Shown one piece after another: positions 34,520 through 43,398 of a stretch of DNA of 64,000 nucleotides. Position 1 is the first letter of the stretch; each line of letters begins with the position of its first letter. Both the position numbers and the translations under genes were made by a program. Below the pieces are notes generated by a model. That model was not told the DNA's origin, searched no databases, and was given only the letters and a program-made list of their open reading frames with translations. This stretch comes from Idiomarina seosinensis (GTDB lineage Bacteria; Pseudomonadota; Gammaproteobacteria; Enterobacterales; Alteromonadaceae), in the NCBI RefSeq assembly GCF_003987275.1, contig NZ_PIQF01000001.1, positions 1 through 64,000 on the forward strand. Direction: 5' to 3'.

Positions 34520-36118
34520 GTGAAACTATTGGATTGCACGCTTCGAGACGGTGGCTATTATAATAGCTGGAATTTTCCTGTAGATGTCGTTTACGAATAT
34601 CTGAATGCGATGTCTGCTAGTGGGGTAGATGTCGTTGAGCTAGGTCTTCGTTCACTGAAGAACCAAGGCTTTAAAGGAGCTTCAGCTTACACGACAGATG
34701 AGTACTTAAGCAGCCTGCCGATTCCAGGGAACTTAGAAGTGGCTGTGATGGTTAATGCTTCTGAGCTAGTTGCTGAACAACCGCTTGAAGATTGCTTGCA
34801 AAAACTATTTCCTCAAACAATGTCCAACAGTTCTGTAGATATGGTTCGCATAGCTTGCCATGTTCATGAGTTTGAAAAAGCTTTACCGGCTTCCACCTGG
34901 TTGAAGTCGAAAGGTTATAAAGTTGGCTTTAATTTAATGCAGGTTGCTGATAGAACCGAAGACGAAATATCTGATCTTTCGATGGCGGCAGCTAAGTATG
35001 ACTTAGATGTACTGTATTTTGCGGACTCTATGGGAAGTATGACACCTGAGCATTGTACAAAAATAATTAGGTTGCTAAGAAAACATTGGAAGGGGGCTTT
35101 AGGCATTCATACCCATGATAATATGGGGCTAGCTCTTCAAAACACGATGGCCGCTTTCAATGAGGGGGTTACTTGGCTAGATTCAACGGTAACTGGTATG
35201 GGACGCGGCCCCGGTAACTCAAGAACTGAAGAGCTAGTAATTGAGGCGGCAGAAAGAAGAAATAGCCAAATAAACCTTATTCCTCTCATGTCAATTATTC
35301 GTCGATATTTCCAGCCACTGAAAAACGAATATGGTTGGGGGTCTAACCCTTATTATTACCTTTCTGGCAAGTACGGTATTCATCCAACTTACGTCCAGGA
35401 AATGCTCTCTGACCCAAGGTATGGAGAAGAAGATATTTTAGCTGTAATAGAGCATTTGAGGGCTGTTGGTGGCAAAAAGTTTGATCAAACAGCCCTCGGC
35501 GTAGCTCGCCAGTTCTATTTTGATAGGCATGAAGGGGTGTGGTCTCCTTCGGACATCTTTAAAGATCGAACTGTTCTTCTTCTTGGTAGCGGTCCGGGAG
35601 TTTCGGAACATAAATTAGCGCTTGAAAACTATATAGCAAAAGAAAGACCCTTAGTTCTGGCGTTAAATACGCAGACCTCTGTAAAAGCTGAAATGATTGA
35701 TTTTCGTTTGGCTTGTCATCCAGTGAGGCTGCTAGCTGACTGCGAGCGACACACTCAGTTGCCGCAACCATTAATTACGCCTCTTTCAGCACTTCCTCTT
35801 GAAGTCCAAAAATCACTATCGGGTAAAGAGATATTTGATTTTGGGTTAAATGTAGAAGATGGTAAATTCGAGTTTGGAAAAACGTGCTGTACTTTGCCTA
35901 ATTCTTTAGTTATTGCTTACGCACTAGCCGTTGCAACAAGTGGTCAGGCTAAACATATTCTAATGGCCGGGTTTGATGGTTATGGTGCGGATGATCCTAG
36001 AAGTCAGGAAATGAATGGGCTACTAGAGCTATATCAAAATAGTGAAAAGTCGATTCCACTAACTGCAATTACGCCAACACGGTATGGAATGCATAGCGAA
36101 TCTGTTTACGCGTTATAA
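34520..36118 (+). CDS. DmpG-like pyruvate aldolase fused to a C-terminal Rossmann-like domain
   Basis: This 532-residue protein starts with GTG (GGGA 7 nt upstream). Residues 1-290 form a DRE-TIM barrel like 4-hydroxy-2-oxovalerate aldolase. Arg9-Asp10 lie in CTLRDGG, His197 and His199 in GIHTHDNMGL are metal ligands, and the GMGRGPGNSRTEEL motif (227-238) is conserved. Residues 350-532 start VLLLGSGPGVSEH, a nucleotide-binding-like domain resembling MptE/DUF115 modules. Known DmpG enzymes join pyruvate to an aldehyde. Followed by a CMP-sugar synthetase and a phosphatase, this enzyme could build a 3-deoxy-2-ulosonic acid from pyruvate and a sugar aldehyde. The reaction is inferred, not known for this protein. 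Confidence 0.8.
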   Translation: MKLLDCTLRDGGYYNSWNFPVDVVYEYLNAMSASGVDVVELGLRSLKNQGFKGASAYTTDEYLSSLPIPGNLEVAVMVNASELVAEQPLEDCLQKLFPQTMSNSSVDMVRIACHVHEFEKALPASTWLKSKGYKVGFNLMQVADRTEDEISDLSMAAAKYDLDVLYFADSMGSMTPEHCTKIIRLLRKHWKGALGIHTHDNMGLALQNTMAAFNEGVTWLDSTVTGMGRGPGNSRTEELVIEAAERRNSQINLIPLMSIIRRYFQPLKNEYGWGSNPYYYLSGKYGIHPTYVQEMLSDPRYGEEDILAVIEHLRAVGGKKFDQTALGVARQFYFDRHEGVWSPSDIFKDRTVLLLGSGPGVSEHKLALENYIAKERPLVLALNTQTSVKAEMIDFRLACHPVRLLADCERHTQLPQPLITPLSALPLEVQKSLSGKEIFDFGLNVEDGKFEFGKTCCTLPNSLVIAYALAVATSGQAKHILMAGFDGYGADDPRSQEMNGLLELYQNSEKSIPLTAITPTRYGMHSESVYAL

Positions 36119-36132
36119 AAGGTAATATTTAT

Positions 36133-36870
36133 ATGCGAAGTGTTGTACTAATTCCTGCTCGTTTTAGCTCTAGTAGATACCTAGGTAAGCCTCTTGTTAA
36201 GCTTTTGGGTAAATCTATGATTGTATGGGTAGCAGAACTCTCTGAAAAGGCAGTTGGCCGAGAGAATGTTTATGTTGCGACAGAAGATGAAAGAATAGCT
36301 GATGTAGTAAAAGAGGCAGGCTTTCAGACCGTTATGACTTCTAGTGATGCGTTAACGGGAACGGATCGCTTAGCCGAAGCTGCTACGCAAATTGACGCAG
36401 ATATTTTTATTAATGTGCAAGGTGATGAACCGTTAGTTGATCCGAAAGATATATTAAAGATTAGGGATGCCAAAATTAATGATATTAGCTCTATTATTAA
36501 TGGGTTTAGCTGGCTATCGGAAGATGAAGACCCTCACAGCGTGAACATCCCAAAAGTAATAATGAATGAGACAAATGAATTAGTATATATGTCGCGCGCA
36601 GCTTTACCGGGCTATAAAGACCCTAAAAATGCTCCAGTAAAATATAAAAAGCAGGTTTCTATTTATGCCTTTACCAAAGAAGACTTGAGCGCTTTCAGGG
36701 AGTTTGGTCGAAAAAGCGAGCTAGAGAAAAGCGAAGATATTGAAATACTGCGTTTCTTAGAGCTTGGTAAAAAAATTAAGATGATAGAAACAAAACCGGG
36801 TAGTTTAGCTGTAGATATACCGAGTGATGTTTCAAAAGTTGAGAATGCTCTTAGGAATAATCCACAGTAA
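36133..36870 (+). CDS. KdsB-like CMP-ulosonic acid cytidylyltransferase
   Basis: This 245-residue protein opens VVLIPARFSSSRYLGKPLVKLLGKSM and has NVQGDEPLVDP, the Kdo cytidylyltransferase metal/substrate motif, plus a C-terminal SLAVDIPSDVSKVE. It should activate a 3-deoxy-ulosonic acid with CTP. A housekeeping kdsB for lipid A-core Kdo would normally sit near lpxK or msbA; this copy lies in the capsule operon between a DmpG-like aldolase and a HAD phosphatase. It therefore probably serves a capsule-specific sugar. Its stop overlaps the next start by 1 nt. Confidence 0.85.
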   Translation: MRSVVLIPARFSSSRYLGKPLVKLLGKSMIVWVAELSEKAVGRENVYVATEDERIADVVKEAGFQTVMTSSDALTGTDRLAEAATQIDADIFINVQGDEPLVDPKDILKIRDAKINDISSIINGFSWLSEDEDPHSVNIPKVIMNETNELVYMSRAALPGYKDPKNAPVKYKKQVSIYAFTKEDLSAFREFGRKSELEKSEDIEILRFLELGKKIKMIETKPGSLAVDIPSDVSKVENALRNNPQ

Positions 36871-37535
36871 TGGAACTTAATATAACAAGCTACTCGACAC
36901 TGGTATTTGATTGTGACGGCGTTGTTCTCGACTCGAATAAGGTAAAAACAGAATCATTTTATAAGGCAGCTCTCCCATATGGATTGAGAGCTGCAGACGA
37001 GCTTGTTGAGTATCATGTAGCGAATGGCGGAGTGTCGCGTTACAAGAAGTTTTCCTATTTTTTAGACTACATTGTTGAAAAGCCCTCAGAAGCTGCTCTT
37101 AAAGAGCTACTAGCGGATTATGCAGCCAACGTTCAGGCGGGGTTGCAAAATTGCGCTATTGAACCGGCATTGGAAAGGCTGCGCAGTAAAACACCTCATA
37201 GCCGTTGGCTAATTGTTTCGGGAGGGGATCAAGCGGAGTTAAGAGAGATCTTCAAGATGCGGGGGCTCAGTGATTGGTTTGATGCTGGCATCTTTGGTAG
37301 TCCGGATACCAAGGAAGATATTTTGACTAGAGAATTGGAAAACGGCAACATTCTTACACCCGCTCTTTTTATTGGTGATAGCAAGTATGACTTTAAGGCA
37401 GCTAAATTTGTCGATTTAGACTTTGTCTTTTTAAGTGGCTGGAGTGAAGTAAAGGGCTGGGAATCATGGGTAGCTGAAAATGGCATTTGTGCTACTAGAA
37501 ATATGGAATCTTTAATGAGCCTAGAGAGAGAGTAG
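36870..37535 (+). CDS. HAD-superfamily phosphatase, probable sugar-phosphate phosphatase
   Basis: This 221-residue HAD hydrolase has motif I FDCDGVVLDSNK (nucleophile and acid Asp near residues 14 and 16), a helical cap, motif II Ser in WLIVSGGDQ and motif IV FIGDSKYDFKAA. It is the subclass-I capped type related to phosphoglycolate phosphatase. It is placed directly behind the cytidylyltransferase. By analogy with KdsC it may dephosphorylate an ulosonic-acid phosphate before activation. The substrate is inferred from context. Confidence 0.82.
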   Translation: MELNITSYSTLVFDCDGVVLDSNKVKTESFYKAALPYGLRAADELVEYHVANGGVSRYKKFSYFLDYIVEKPSEAALKELLADYAANVQAGLQNCAIEPALERLRSKTPHSRWLIVSGGDQAELREIFKMRGLSDWFDAGIFGSPDTKEDILTRELENGNILTPALFIGDSKYDFKAAKFVDLDFVFLSGWSEVKGWESWVAENGICATRNMESLMSLERE

Positions 37536-38735
37536 TTGAAAGTGCCAAAGGAAGAACAGCTGAGTGACTACATAAATGAACTTACTTTATATTATGGTGC
37601 ACGCTCTGAGCGGCAGTATGAGGGTACGTCAAAAGCATTAAGCCTACTGTTATGGTGGTTAGTAGCATTCCCAGCTTTATTTACTGTAACTGCTATTTAT
37701 TCTTTTATTCTTTTTATATTTCCTAGAAAAGTGGATAAACACGCTAAATGTGAAACGAAAATCTGCGTTGCTAGAACGTTTGCTACTTCCAATAAATTAC
37801 GCTTCCTGACAAAGGAGGCTGTAACTTTTTTCTCTGAGAAGCCCTTCAGCAAGGTAGAGCAAAATAATATTTATAATTTACCGCTTAAGCATCGGTTGAT
37901 AGCCTTTCTTAGATCTTTTTCTATTTTTCTCAAGGATTTCTCCAAGCTTAGTAGCGAAGTGTCAAATTACTTGCCATTACGCGGCGCTTTTAGCGCGATA
38001 AAGTTATACATTCCCCGGTTTGCTCACAAGGTGAATTTTACTTCGTACTTTTCGGAACTTCTTAATCTTTATAACCCTAGTGTAGTAGTAACCGGTAACA
38101 AGGAAGATCGCTTCGCGTTATCAGAACAAACCATCTGCAAGGAAAAAGGAATTAAACTGGTTTGTTACCCGCATGGTTTAGAGTATGCAATTCAATTGCC
38201 GCGAGGAGTGGTTGGAGACACATTCTACTGCTATTCACAGGCTACAAAAAAGTATTATGAAGATATTTATAAAAACTTCGATCAAACCTTCATTTATTCT
38301 CCAGAGGTTGTACAAAGGCTATTGGGGCGTCAGATTGAAAAGGAAAACGTAGAGAGAAGGATTGTGTTTTTCCCTGAATCTAGAGGAAAGGACATTAACC
38401 TCATGATACTATCTCTTCTACTTGAAAACGGAATAGACGTGTATCTAAAGTTGCATCCGTTAGACTCAAAAGATGATTACATCGAGCTAGGTTTGCCTCC
38501 TGAAAATATTATTGACGACTTTAGTCAAGCTATATCAGGTAATGTGATTTTGGCTAGAAAGTCTACGGTATTGCTAGAAGCTCTATACTCGGGCAGTTTG
38601 TCCTGCGCTCTACTTTTCGATTCGGACGATAGCAAGTCGTTTCATGAACAATTTCCATCACTTTGGGATGACCGTATTAAACAGGTAACGGATGTCGACG
38701 AACTGATTCAGTGGTTAAGCTCTAAGGTAGCTTAA
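37536..38735 (+). CDS. Membrane-anchored GT-B-like glycosyltransferase, candidate ulosonic acid transferase
   Basis: This is a 399-residue protein with a TTG start immediately after the HAD stop; a GTG at 37542 is an alternative. One or two N-terminal hydrophobic helices (about 31-57) anchor it. The remainder looks like a two-domain GT-B fold related to capsule and surface-carbohydrate transferases: VVTGNKEDRFALSEQ and VCYPHGLEYAI at the domain junction, then RRIVFFPESRGKDINL, YLKLHPLDSKDDY and ARKSTVLLEALYSG. The HP pair and the SxxLLEAL motif recall CMP-Kdo and sialyltransferase-like proteins. Being last in the aldolase-cytidylyltransferase-HAD cassette, it is the natural candidate to transfer the CMP-activated acid. 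Confidence 0.65.
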   Translation: MKVPKEEQLSDYINELTLYYGARSERQYEGTSKALSLLLWWLVAFPALFTVTAIYSFILFIFPRKVDKHAKCETKICVARTFATSNKLRFLTKEAVTFFSEKPFSKVEQNNIYNLPLKHRLIAFLRSFSIFLKDFSKLSSEVSNYLPLRGAFSAIKLYIPRFAHKVNFTSYFSELLNLYNPSVVVTGNKEDRFALSEQTICKEKGIKLVCYPHGLEYAIQLPRGVVGDTFYCYSQATKKYYEDIYKNFDQTFIYSPEVVQRLLGRQIEKENVERRIVFFPESRGKDINLMILSLLLENGIDVYLKLHPLDSKDDYIELGLPPENIIDDFSQAISGNVILARKSTVLLEALYSGSLSCALLFDSDDSKSFHEQFPSLWDDRIKQVTDVDELIQWLSSKVA

Positions 38736-38784
38736 CCGTATATGTTAGTTCAGGGTTTCAAAGTTATTTATAGGTGAATTTTTA

Positions 38785-39819
38785 ATGTTTCAAAATAAAA
38801 CCCTCCTCATAACGGGCGGAACAGGGTCTTTTGGTAATGCGGTTTTGCGCAGGTTTCTTCACACCGATATAGCTGAAATACGAATTTTCAGTCGAGATGA
38901 GAAAAAACAAGATGATATGCGTAAGGCATATAGCCATCCCAAGTTGAAGTTCTACATCGGTGATGTTCGGGATTACCAAAGTGTTTTAAACGCCAGCCGC
39001 GGTGTTGACTTCATTTATCATGCGGCCGCTCTAAAGCAGGTGCCTTCCTGTGAATTTCACCCAATGGAAGCGGTTAAAACAAATGTTATAGGCACTGAGA
39101 ACGTTCTGGAAGCCGCTATTCAAAATGAAGTAAAGCGAGTTGTCTGTTTAAGTACAGATAAGGCTGTTTACCCCATTAACGCAATGGGTATTTCAAAAGC
39201 TATGATGGAAAAAGTCATGGTAGCTAAATCGCGTAACGTAGATGAGAACAAGACCGTTATTTGCGGGACTCGCTATGGAAACGTTATGGCCTCACGAGGT
39301 TCGGTAATTCCTCTTTTTGTTGACCAAATTAGGAATGGAAAGCCGATTACGATTACAGATCCGAATATGACCCGTTTCATGATGACTTTGGATGATGCTG
39401 TTGATCTTGTTTTATACGCATTTGAACACGGTACCAACGGAGATATCTTCGTCCAGAAAGCCCCTGCTGCGACTATTGAAACTTTAGCGAAAGCGATTTT
39501 GTCCTTTGCTCGTAAACATGAGCATAAAATTGAAGTTTTGGGTACGCGTCATGGTGAAAAGCTTTTCGAGGCACTTTTATCAAGAGAAGAGATGGTTTGC
39601 GCAGAGGATATGGGTGACTATTACCGTGTACCGCCGGATCTTCGTGACCTCAACTACTCTAAGTATGTTGATCAGGGTGATAATAGAATAGAGCAGGTGG
39701 AAGACTACAATTCCCATAATACGGAACGGTTAGATGTTGAGGGAATGAAACAGCTGTTGAATAAACTTCCTTTCATGCGTGCGTTTGCAAACGGCGAATA
39801 TATTAATCCAGAAGGTTAG
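38785..39819 (+). CDS. fnlA: UDP-GlcNAc 4,6-dehydratase/5-epimerase (CapE/FnlA)
   Basis: This 344-residue extended SDR protein opens LLITGGTGSFGNAVLRRFL, continues FIYHAAALKQVPSCEFHPMEA and has the LSTDKAVYPINAMGISKA motif. A Met stands at the usual catalytic Tyr, as is characteristic of CapE/FlaA1-like inverting dehydratases. It begins UDP-L-FucNAc synthesis from UDP-GlcNAc. The next two genes complete the pathway in the canonical capE-capF-capG (fnlA-fnlB-fnlC) order. Confidence 0.94.
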   Translation: MFQNKTLLITGGTGSFGNAVLRRFLHTDIAEIRIFSRDEKKQDDMRKAYSHPKLKFYIGDVRDYQSVLNASRGVDFIYHAAALKQVPSCEFHPMEAVKTNVIGTENVLEAAIQNEVKRVVCLSTDKAVYPINAMGISKAMMEKVMVAKSRNVDENKTVICGTRYGNVMASRGSVIPLFVDQIRNGKPITITDPNMTRFMMTLDDAVDLVLYAFEHGTNGDIFVQKAPAATIETLAKAILSFARKHEHKIEVLGTRHGEKLFEALLSREEMVCAEDMGDYYRVPPDLRDLNYSKYVDQGDNRIEQVEDYNSHNTERLDVEGMKQLLNKLPFMRAFANGEYINPEG

Positions 39820-39821
39820 CT

Positions 39822-40958
39822 ATGAAGTTATTGATTACTGGCGCCAACGGCTTTGTCGGTAAGAACCTGACTGTTCATATCGATGAAATAGAAGATATTG
39901 AATATATTAAGTTCACGAAAGACCATACGATATCCGAGCTTAAAGAGTTATTAGAAGGTGTTGATTGTGTTATACATTTAGCTGGTGTAAACCGACCTAA
40001 AAAAGAAAGTGAATTCTTCGAGGGGAATACTGATTTTACGGAACAGTTACTAAATGCGTTAAGCGCTCAACCTAAACCCTTACCTGTCATCTATAGTTCA
40101 TCTATTCAGGCTGAACGTGACAATGCTTATGGTAAAAGTAAGCGACAAGCTGAAGAGTTAGTCATGAGTTATTCTCAGGCTACTGGCGTTCTTACAAAAG
40201 TTTATAGATTAGCAAACGTTTTTGGGAAATGGTGTAAACCAAACTATAACTCAATGGTGGCGACCTTTTGCCATAACATTGCTCGTGACCTGCCCATACA
40301 AGTCAATGACGCTAATGCCAAAGTAAAGCTTGTTTACATAGATGACGTAGTGAATGAGTTCGTTAAAGCTGCACGTAGCTTGGTTTTAGAAGAGAAAAAA
40401 GTTGAAACCTTAGGTGAGCCTAGTCAAGTGCTGCCTATTTATGAAGAAACAGTGGGTGGTATAGCTGACCTGTTGAGTCTATTCAAAGAGAGTCGTGACA
40501 CCTTAGTTACAGAGAAGGTCGGTGACGGCTTTACCCGTAAGCTGTATTCAACTTATGTTAGCTATTTACCCAAAGGACGCTTCTCATACGAAGTGCCTAA
40601 ACACGGTGATGAGCGCGGTGTTTTTGTCGAAATGCTAAAAACGAAAGACTCTGGACAGTTTTCGTTTTTTACAGCTCACCCTGGAGTGACCAGAGGTGGG
40701 CATTACCATCACACAAAGAATGAAAAATTCCTGGTTATAAAAGGGCAGGCACACTTTGGTTTTCGTCATATGGTAACGAACGAATACCACGAACTTTTTA
40801 CAAATGGCGATAGACCAGAAATAGTTGAAACTGCCCCCGGATGGAGTCATGACATTACCAACGTCGGCGATGACGAAATGGTTGTGATGCTATGGGCGAA
40901 TGAAATATTTGATCGCGATAACCCTGACACTTACTACGCACCGGTAAAGCTTTCATGA
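39822..40958 (+). CDS. fnlB: Bifunctional epimerase/reductase for UDP-L-FucNAc (CapF/FnlB)
   Basis: This 378-residue protein has an N-terminal SDR reductase domain (KLLITGANGFVGKNL; YGKSKRQAEE as YxxxK) and a C-terminal cupin domain (from about 255) with metal-binding histidines in TRGGHYHHTKNEKF and a later GWSHDITNVG. This two-domain layout is specific to CapF. In the known enzyme the cupin performs C3-epimerisation and the SDR performs C4-reduction with NADPH. It overlaps fnlC by 4 nt. Confidence 0.95.
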   Translation: MKLLITGANGFVGKNLTVHIDEIEDIEYIKFTKDHTISELKELLEGVDCVIHLAGVNRPKKESEFFEGNTDFTEQLLNALSAQPKPLPVIYSSSIQAERDNAYGKSKRQAEELVMSYSQATGVLTKVYRLANVFGKWCKPNYNSMVATFCHNIARDLPIQVNDANAKVKLVYIDDVVNEFVKAARSLVLEEKKVETLGEPSQVLPIYEETVGGIADLLSLFKESRDTLVTEKVGDGFTRKLYSTYVSYLPKGRFSYEVPKHGDERGVFVEMLKTKDSGQFSFFTAHPGVTRGGHYHHTKNEKFLVIKGQAHFGFRHMVTNEYHELFTNGDRPEIVETAPGWSHDITNVGDDEMVVMLWANEIFDRDNPDTYYAPVKLS

Positions 40959-42109
40959 AAAAATTAAAAGTAATGACTATTCTGGGTACACGCCCAGAAA
41001 TAATACGTTTGTCTCGTGTTATGGCCGCGCTCGACCAAGTCGTTGACCATAAAATTGTTCATACTGGTCAAAACTACGACTACGAATTGAACGATATCTT
41101 CTTTGAAGAGCTTGGTGTGCGTCAACCCGATCACTTTTTAAATGTTGATACCTCTTCTTTAGGTAAAAGCCTTGGTGAAATTTTGATAAAGACGGAACAG
41201 GTTATTCTTGAGGAGAAGCCTGATGCGGTCTTGGTTTTAGGCGATACCAATAGTGCTGTAGCCACTATGATGGCGAAACGAATGAAGGTACCTACGTACC
41301 ATATGGAAGCGGGTAACCGGAGTTTTGACGCTAACGTACCAGAAGAGATTAATCGTAAACTGGTTGATCATTTAGCCGATTTCAATCTTGTTTACACAGA
41401 GCATGCAAGAAGGCATCTTCTAAGTGAAGGGCTCTCCCATCGCTTTATTTATCTCACCGGTTCGCCGATGCGAGAAGTTTTAGAGCATGTATTACCTTCA
41501 ATTCAGAAATCTAGTATTTTGGATACCCTGAAACTTGAGAAAAATAAATACTTTATTGTTAGCGTTCACAGAGAAGAAAATGTAGATAGTAAAGAGAACC
41601 TCAAGAAAGTTGTTGAGTGCTTAAGTTCTTTATATGAAGCCTATGGTTACCCCGTTGTTGTTTCTACACACCCTAGAACGCGTAATAGACTAGAAAAGCT
41701 CGGATTAACTGAGGATTTAGAAGGCATCCAGTTCTTAAAGCCCTTTGGCTTTTTTGATTACAACAAGCTACAAATGGATGCTTTTTGTGCTATTTCTGAT
41801 AGCGGTACCATCAGCGAAGAATCTTCAATTTTAGACTTTCCTGCCGTTACGTTACGCCGTTCCATTGAACGCCCCGAAGCGCTCGATACCGGTGCTATAG
41901 CTTTAACCGGCTTGGATAAGCAAATGTTAGTTGACGGAGTTCGCATAGCTACAAATTCTCGCGACGTTTTTTCTGGTACAGAACGTGAAACTCCGGAAGA
42001 ATACAAAATTCGAAACACGTCAGAGCGAGTTGTACGCTTAATTACCGGAACCGCAAAATTAACTCCGCACTGGAAAAACATGGATTCGTTTAGCCGCTAT
42101 GACTGGTAG
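40955..42109 (+). CDS. fnlC: UDP-N-acetyl-L-talosamine 2-epimerase (CapG/FnlC)
   Basis: This 384-residue protein is of the non-hydrolysing UDP-GlcNAc 2-epimerase fold: MTILGTRPEIIRLSRVM, HTGQNYDYELND, LGDTNSAV, HMEAGNRSFD, SVHREENVDS and the C-terminal SDSGTISEESSIL. As the third member of the fnlABC set it should produce UDP-L-FucNAc rather than UDP-ManNAc. It overlaps the next glycosyltransferase by 11 nt, indicating tight coupling. Confidence 0.94.
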   Translation: MKKLKVMTILGTRPEIIRLSRVMAALDQVVDHKIVHTGQNYDYELNDIFFEELGVRQPDHFLNVDTSSLGKSLGEILIKTEQVILEEKPDAVLVLGDTNSAVATMMAKRMKVPTYHMEAGNRSFDANVPEEINRKLVDHLADFNLVYTEHARRHLLSEGLSHRFIYLTGSPMREVLEHVLPSIQKSSILDTLKLEKNKYFIVSVHREENVDSKENLKKVVECLSSLYEAYGYPVVVSTHPRTRNRLEKLGLTEDLEGIQFLKPFGFFDYNKLQMDAFCAISDSGTISEESSILDFPAVTLRRSIERPEALDTGAIALTGLDKQMLVDGVRIATNSRDVFSGTERETPEEYKIRNTSERVVRLITGTAKLTPHWKNMDSFSRYDW

Positions 42110-43292
42110 TAAAAAACATATTGTAATGGTAGGAGAATATATAAACGCGGATGCTAATTCAACGGGGGAGTATTTTTTTGATATTTTACTGGGTTTTCTG
42201 AAAAACGATTGTCAAGTAACCGTTGTGGCTCCTGAAACAAAATTAAATAAAGAAGCTATATTTGAGTTGAGAAATTCATTTGCTGGACAGCTGAATACAT
42301 CTTTTGTTTTCCCTGCCCAATATAGCCACGGTCAGTCAATAGGTAAAGCCGTTGGTTCGATAAAATTGACCTTGTCCTTATGGAAGCAAGTTAAGAAAGA
42401 AGTGAGAGATGGAACTGTTTTATTCTTTGGGACTAACCCGGCATTTTTGGTTCTTATGAGTGGTCTTTGGCCAGTAAGAAGGTCAGTAAAGAAAATATTA
42501 CTTTGTTATGACCTGTTTCCCGATAATCTAATTGCCCTCTCCAAAAATTGGGGCATCCGTTTTGCTAGTAAACTAGTACAGCCGTTATTTAAGTTTAGTT
42601 ATAGGGGGCTAGACAGAGTTCTGGTTATAGGTAGGTGTATGGCCGAGCATGTTAAAGGTTTCGGCATACAAGAGCAAAAAATTAGCGTAATTAGTAACTG
42701 GGCGGATGGAGAAGAAATCTTCCCCAAAAGCGATCCGGCTTTAACTCAGAACTCTGTTCGTTTCCAGTTTTTTGGTAATATGGGCTCTCTTCAAGGGATT
42801 CGACAATTACTCGATTCTTTTAAATATGTGAATGCTAGCAACGCACAGTTCACTTTTATTGGGCGTGGGGCGGATGTAGAATTAGTCGAATCCTTTATTA
42901 AGGAAAATAATACTGTAGTAAGGGTACAACTGAAAGCAGGTGTAGCCAAGCAGGAACGAAGTGACGTATTAAATGATTGTGATGTTGCAGTTGTATCGCT
43001 TCGGGATGAAGTCACAGGACTAGGCGTGCCAAGTAAAACTTATTACTCTTTGGCTGCTGGTAAACCGATCTTAGTACTAGCAAATCCCAACGCCGAACCC
43101 AGTATACTCGTTTCAGAGTTTGATATCGGTTGGCATGCTTGTTTGGGCGATGCGAAGGCAATAGCAGCTACCATTGATACTATTTGTAACTCGCAAAAGA
43201 TGCCGTCGACAGCTCATATACGGTCAGTTTTTGAAAAAAGATTTTCCAAAAGAATAGGTGTAGCAAAAGTTGTTGAAGAAGTATGTCACTAA
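42099..43292 (+). CDS. Family 4 glycosyltransferase, candidate L-FucNAc transferase (WbuB-like)
   Basis: This 397-residue GT-B enzyme has an N-terminal MVGEYINADANSTGEYFFDIL, a membrane-associated middle (KILLCYDLFPDNLIALSKNWG) and a C-terminal donor domain with FQFFGNMGSLQGIRQLLDS and a VTGLGVPSKTYYSLAAGKPILVL motif. It resembles WbuB/WcaI-type proteins, which in other loci follow fnlABC and transfer L-FucNAc. Its start lies within the fnlC end. Donor specificity is inferred from position. Confidence 0.82.
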   Translation: MTGSKKHIVMVGEYINADANSTGEYFFDILLGFLKNDCQVTVVAPETKLNKEAIFELRNSFAGQLNTSFVFPAQYSHGQSIGKAVGSIKLTLSLWKQVKKEVRDGTVLFFGTNPAFLVLMSGLWPVRRSVKKILLCYDLFPDNLIALSKNWGIRFASKLVQPLFKFSYRGLDRVLVIGRCMAEHVKGFGIQEQKISVISNWADGEEIFPKSDPALTQNSVRFQFFGNMGSLQGIRQLLDSFKYVNASNAQFTFIGRGADVELVESFIKENNTVVRVQLKAGVAKQERSDVLNDCDVAVVSLRDEVTGLGVPSKTYYSLAAGKPILVLANPNAEPSILVSEFDIGWHACLGDAKAIAATIDTICNSQKMPSTAHIRSVFEKRFSKRIGVAKVVEEVCH

Positions 43293-43398
43293 AAAATAGC
43301 TCGTTCTGAATGATATTAAGAAGAAGTAAATTGTTCTTCTCCTATTTAAGGGAGAGGTTTTGAGGTTCAAATATTGACTAGATTATGGTGAATAGCCT

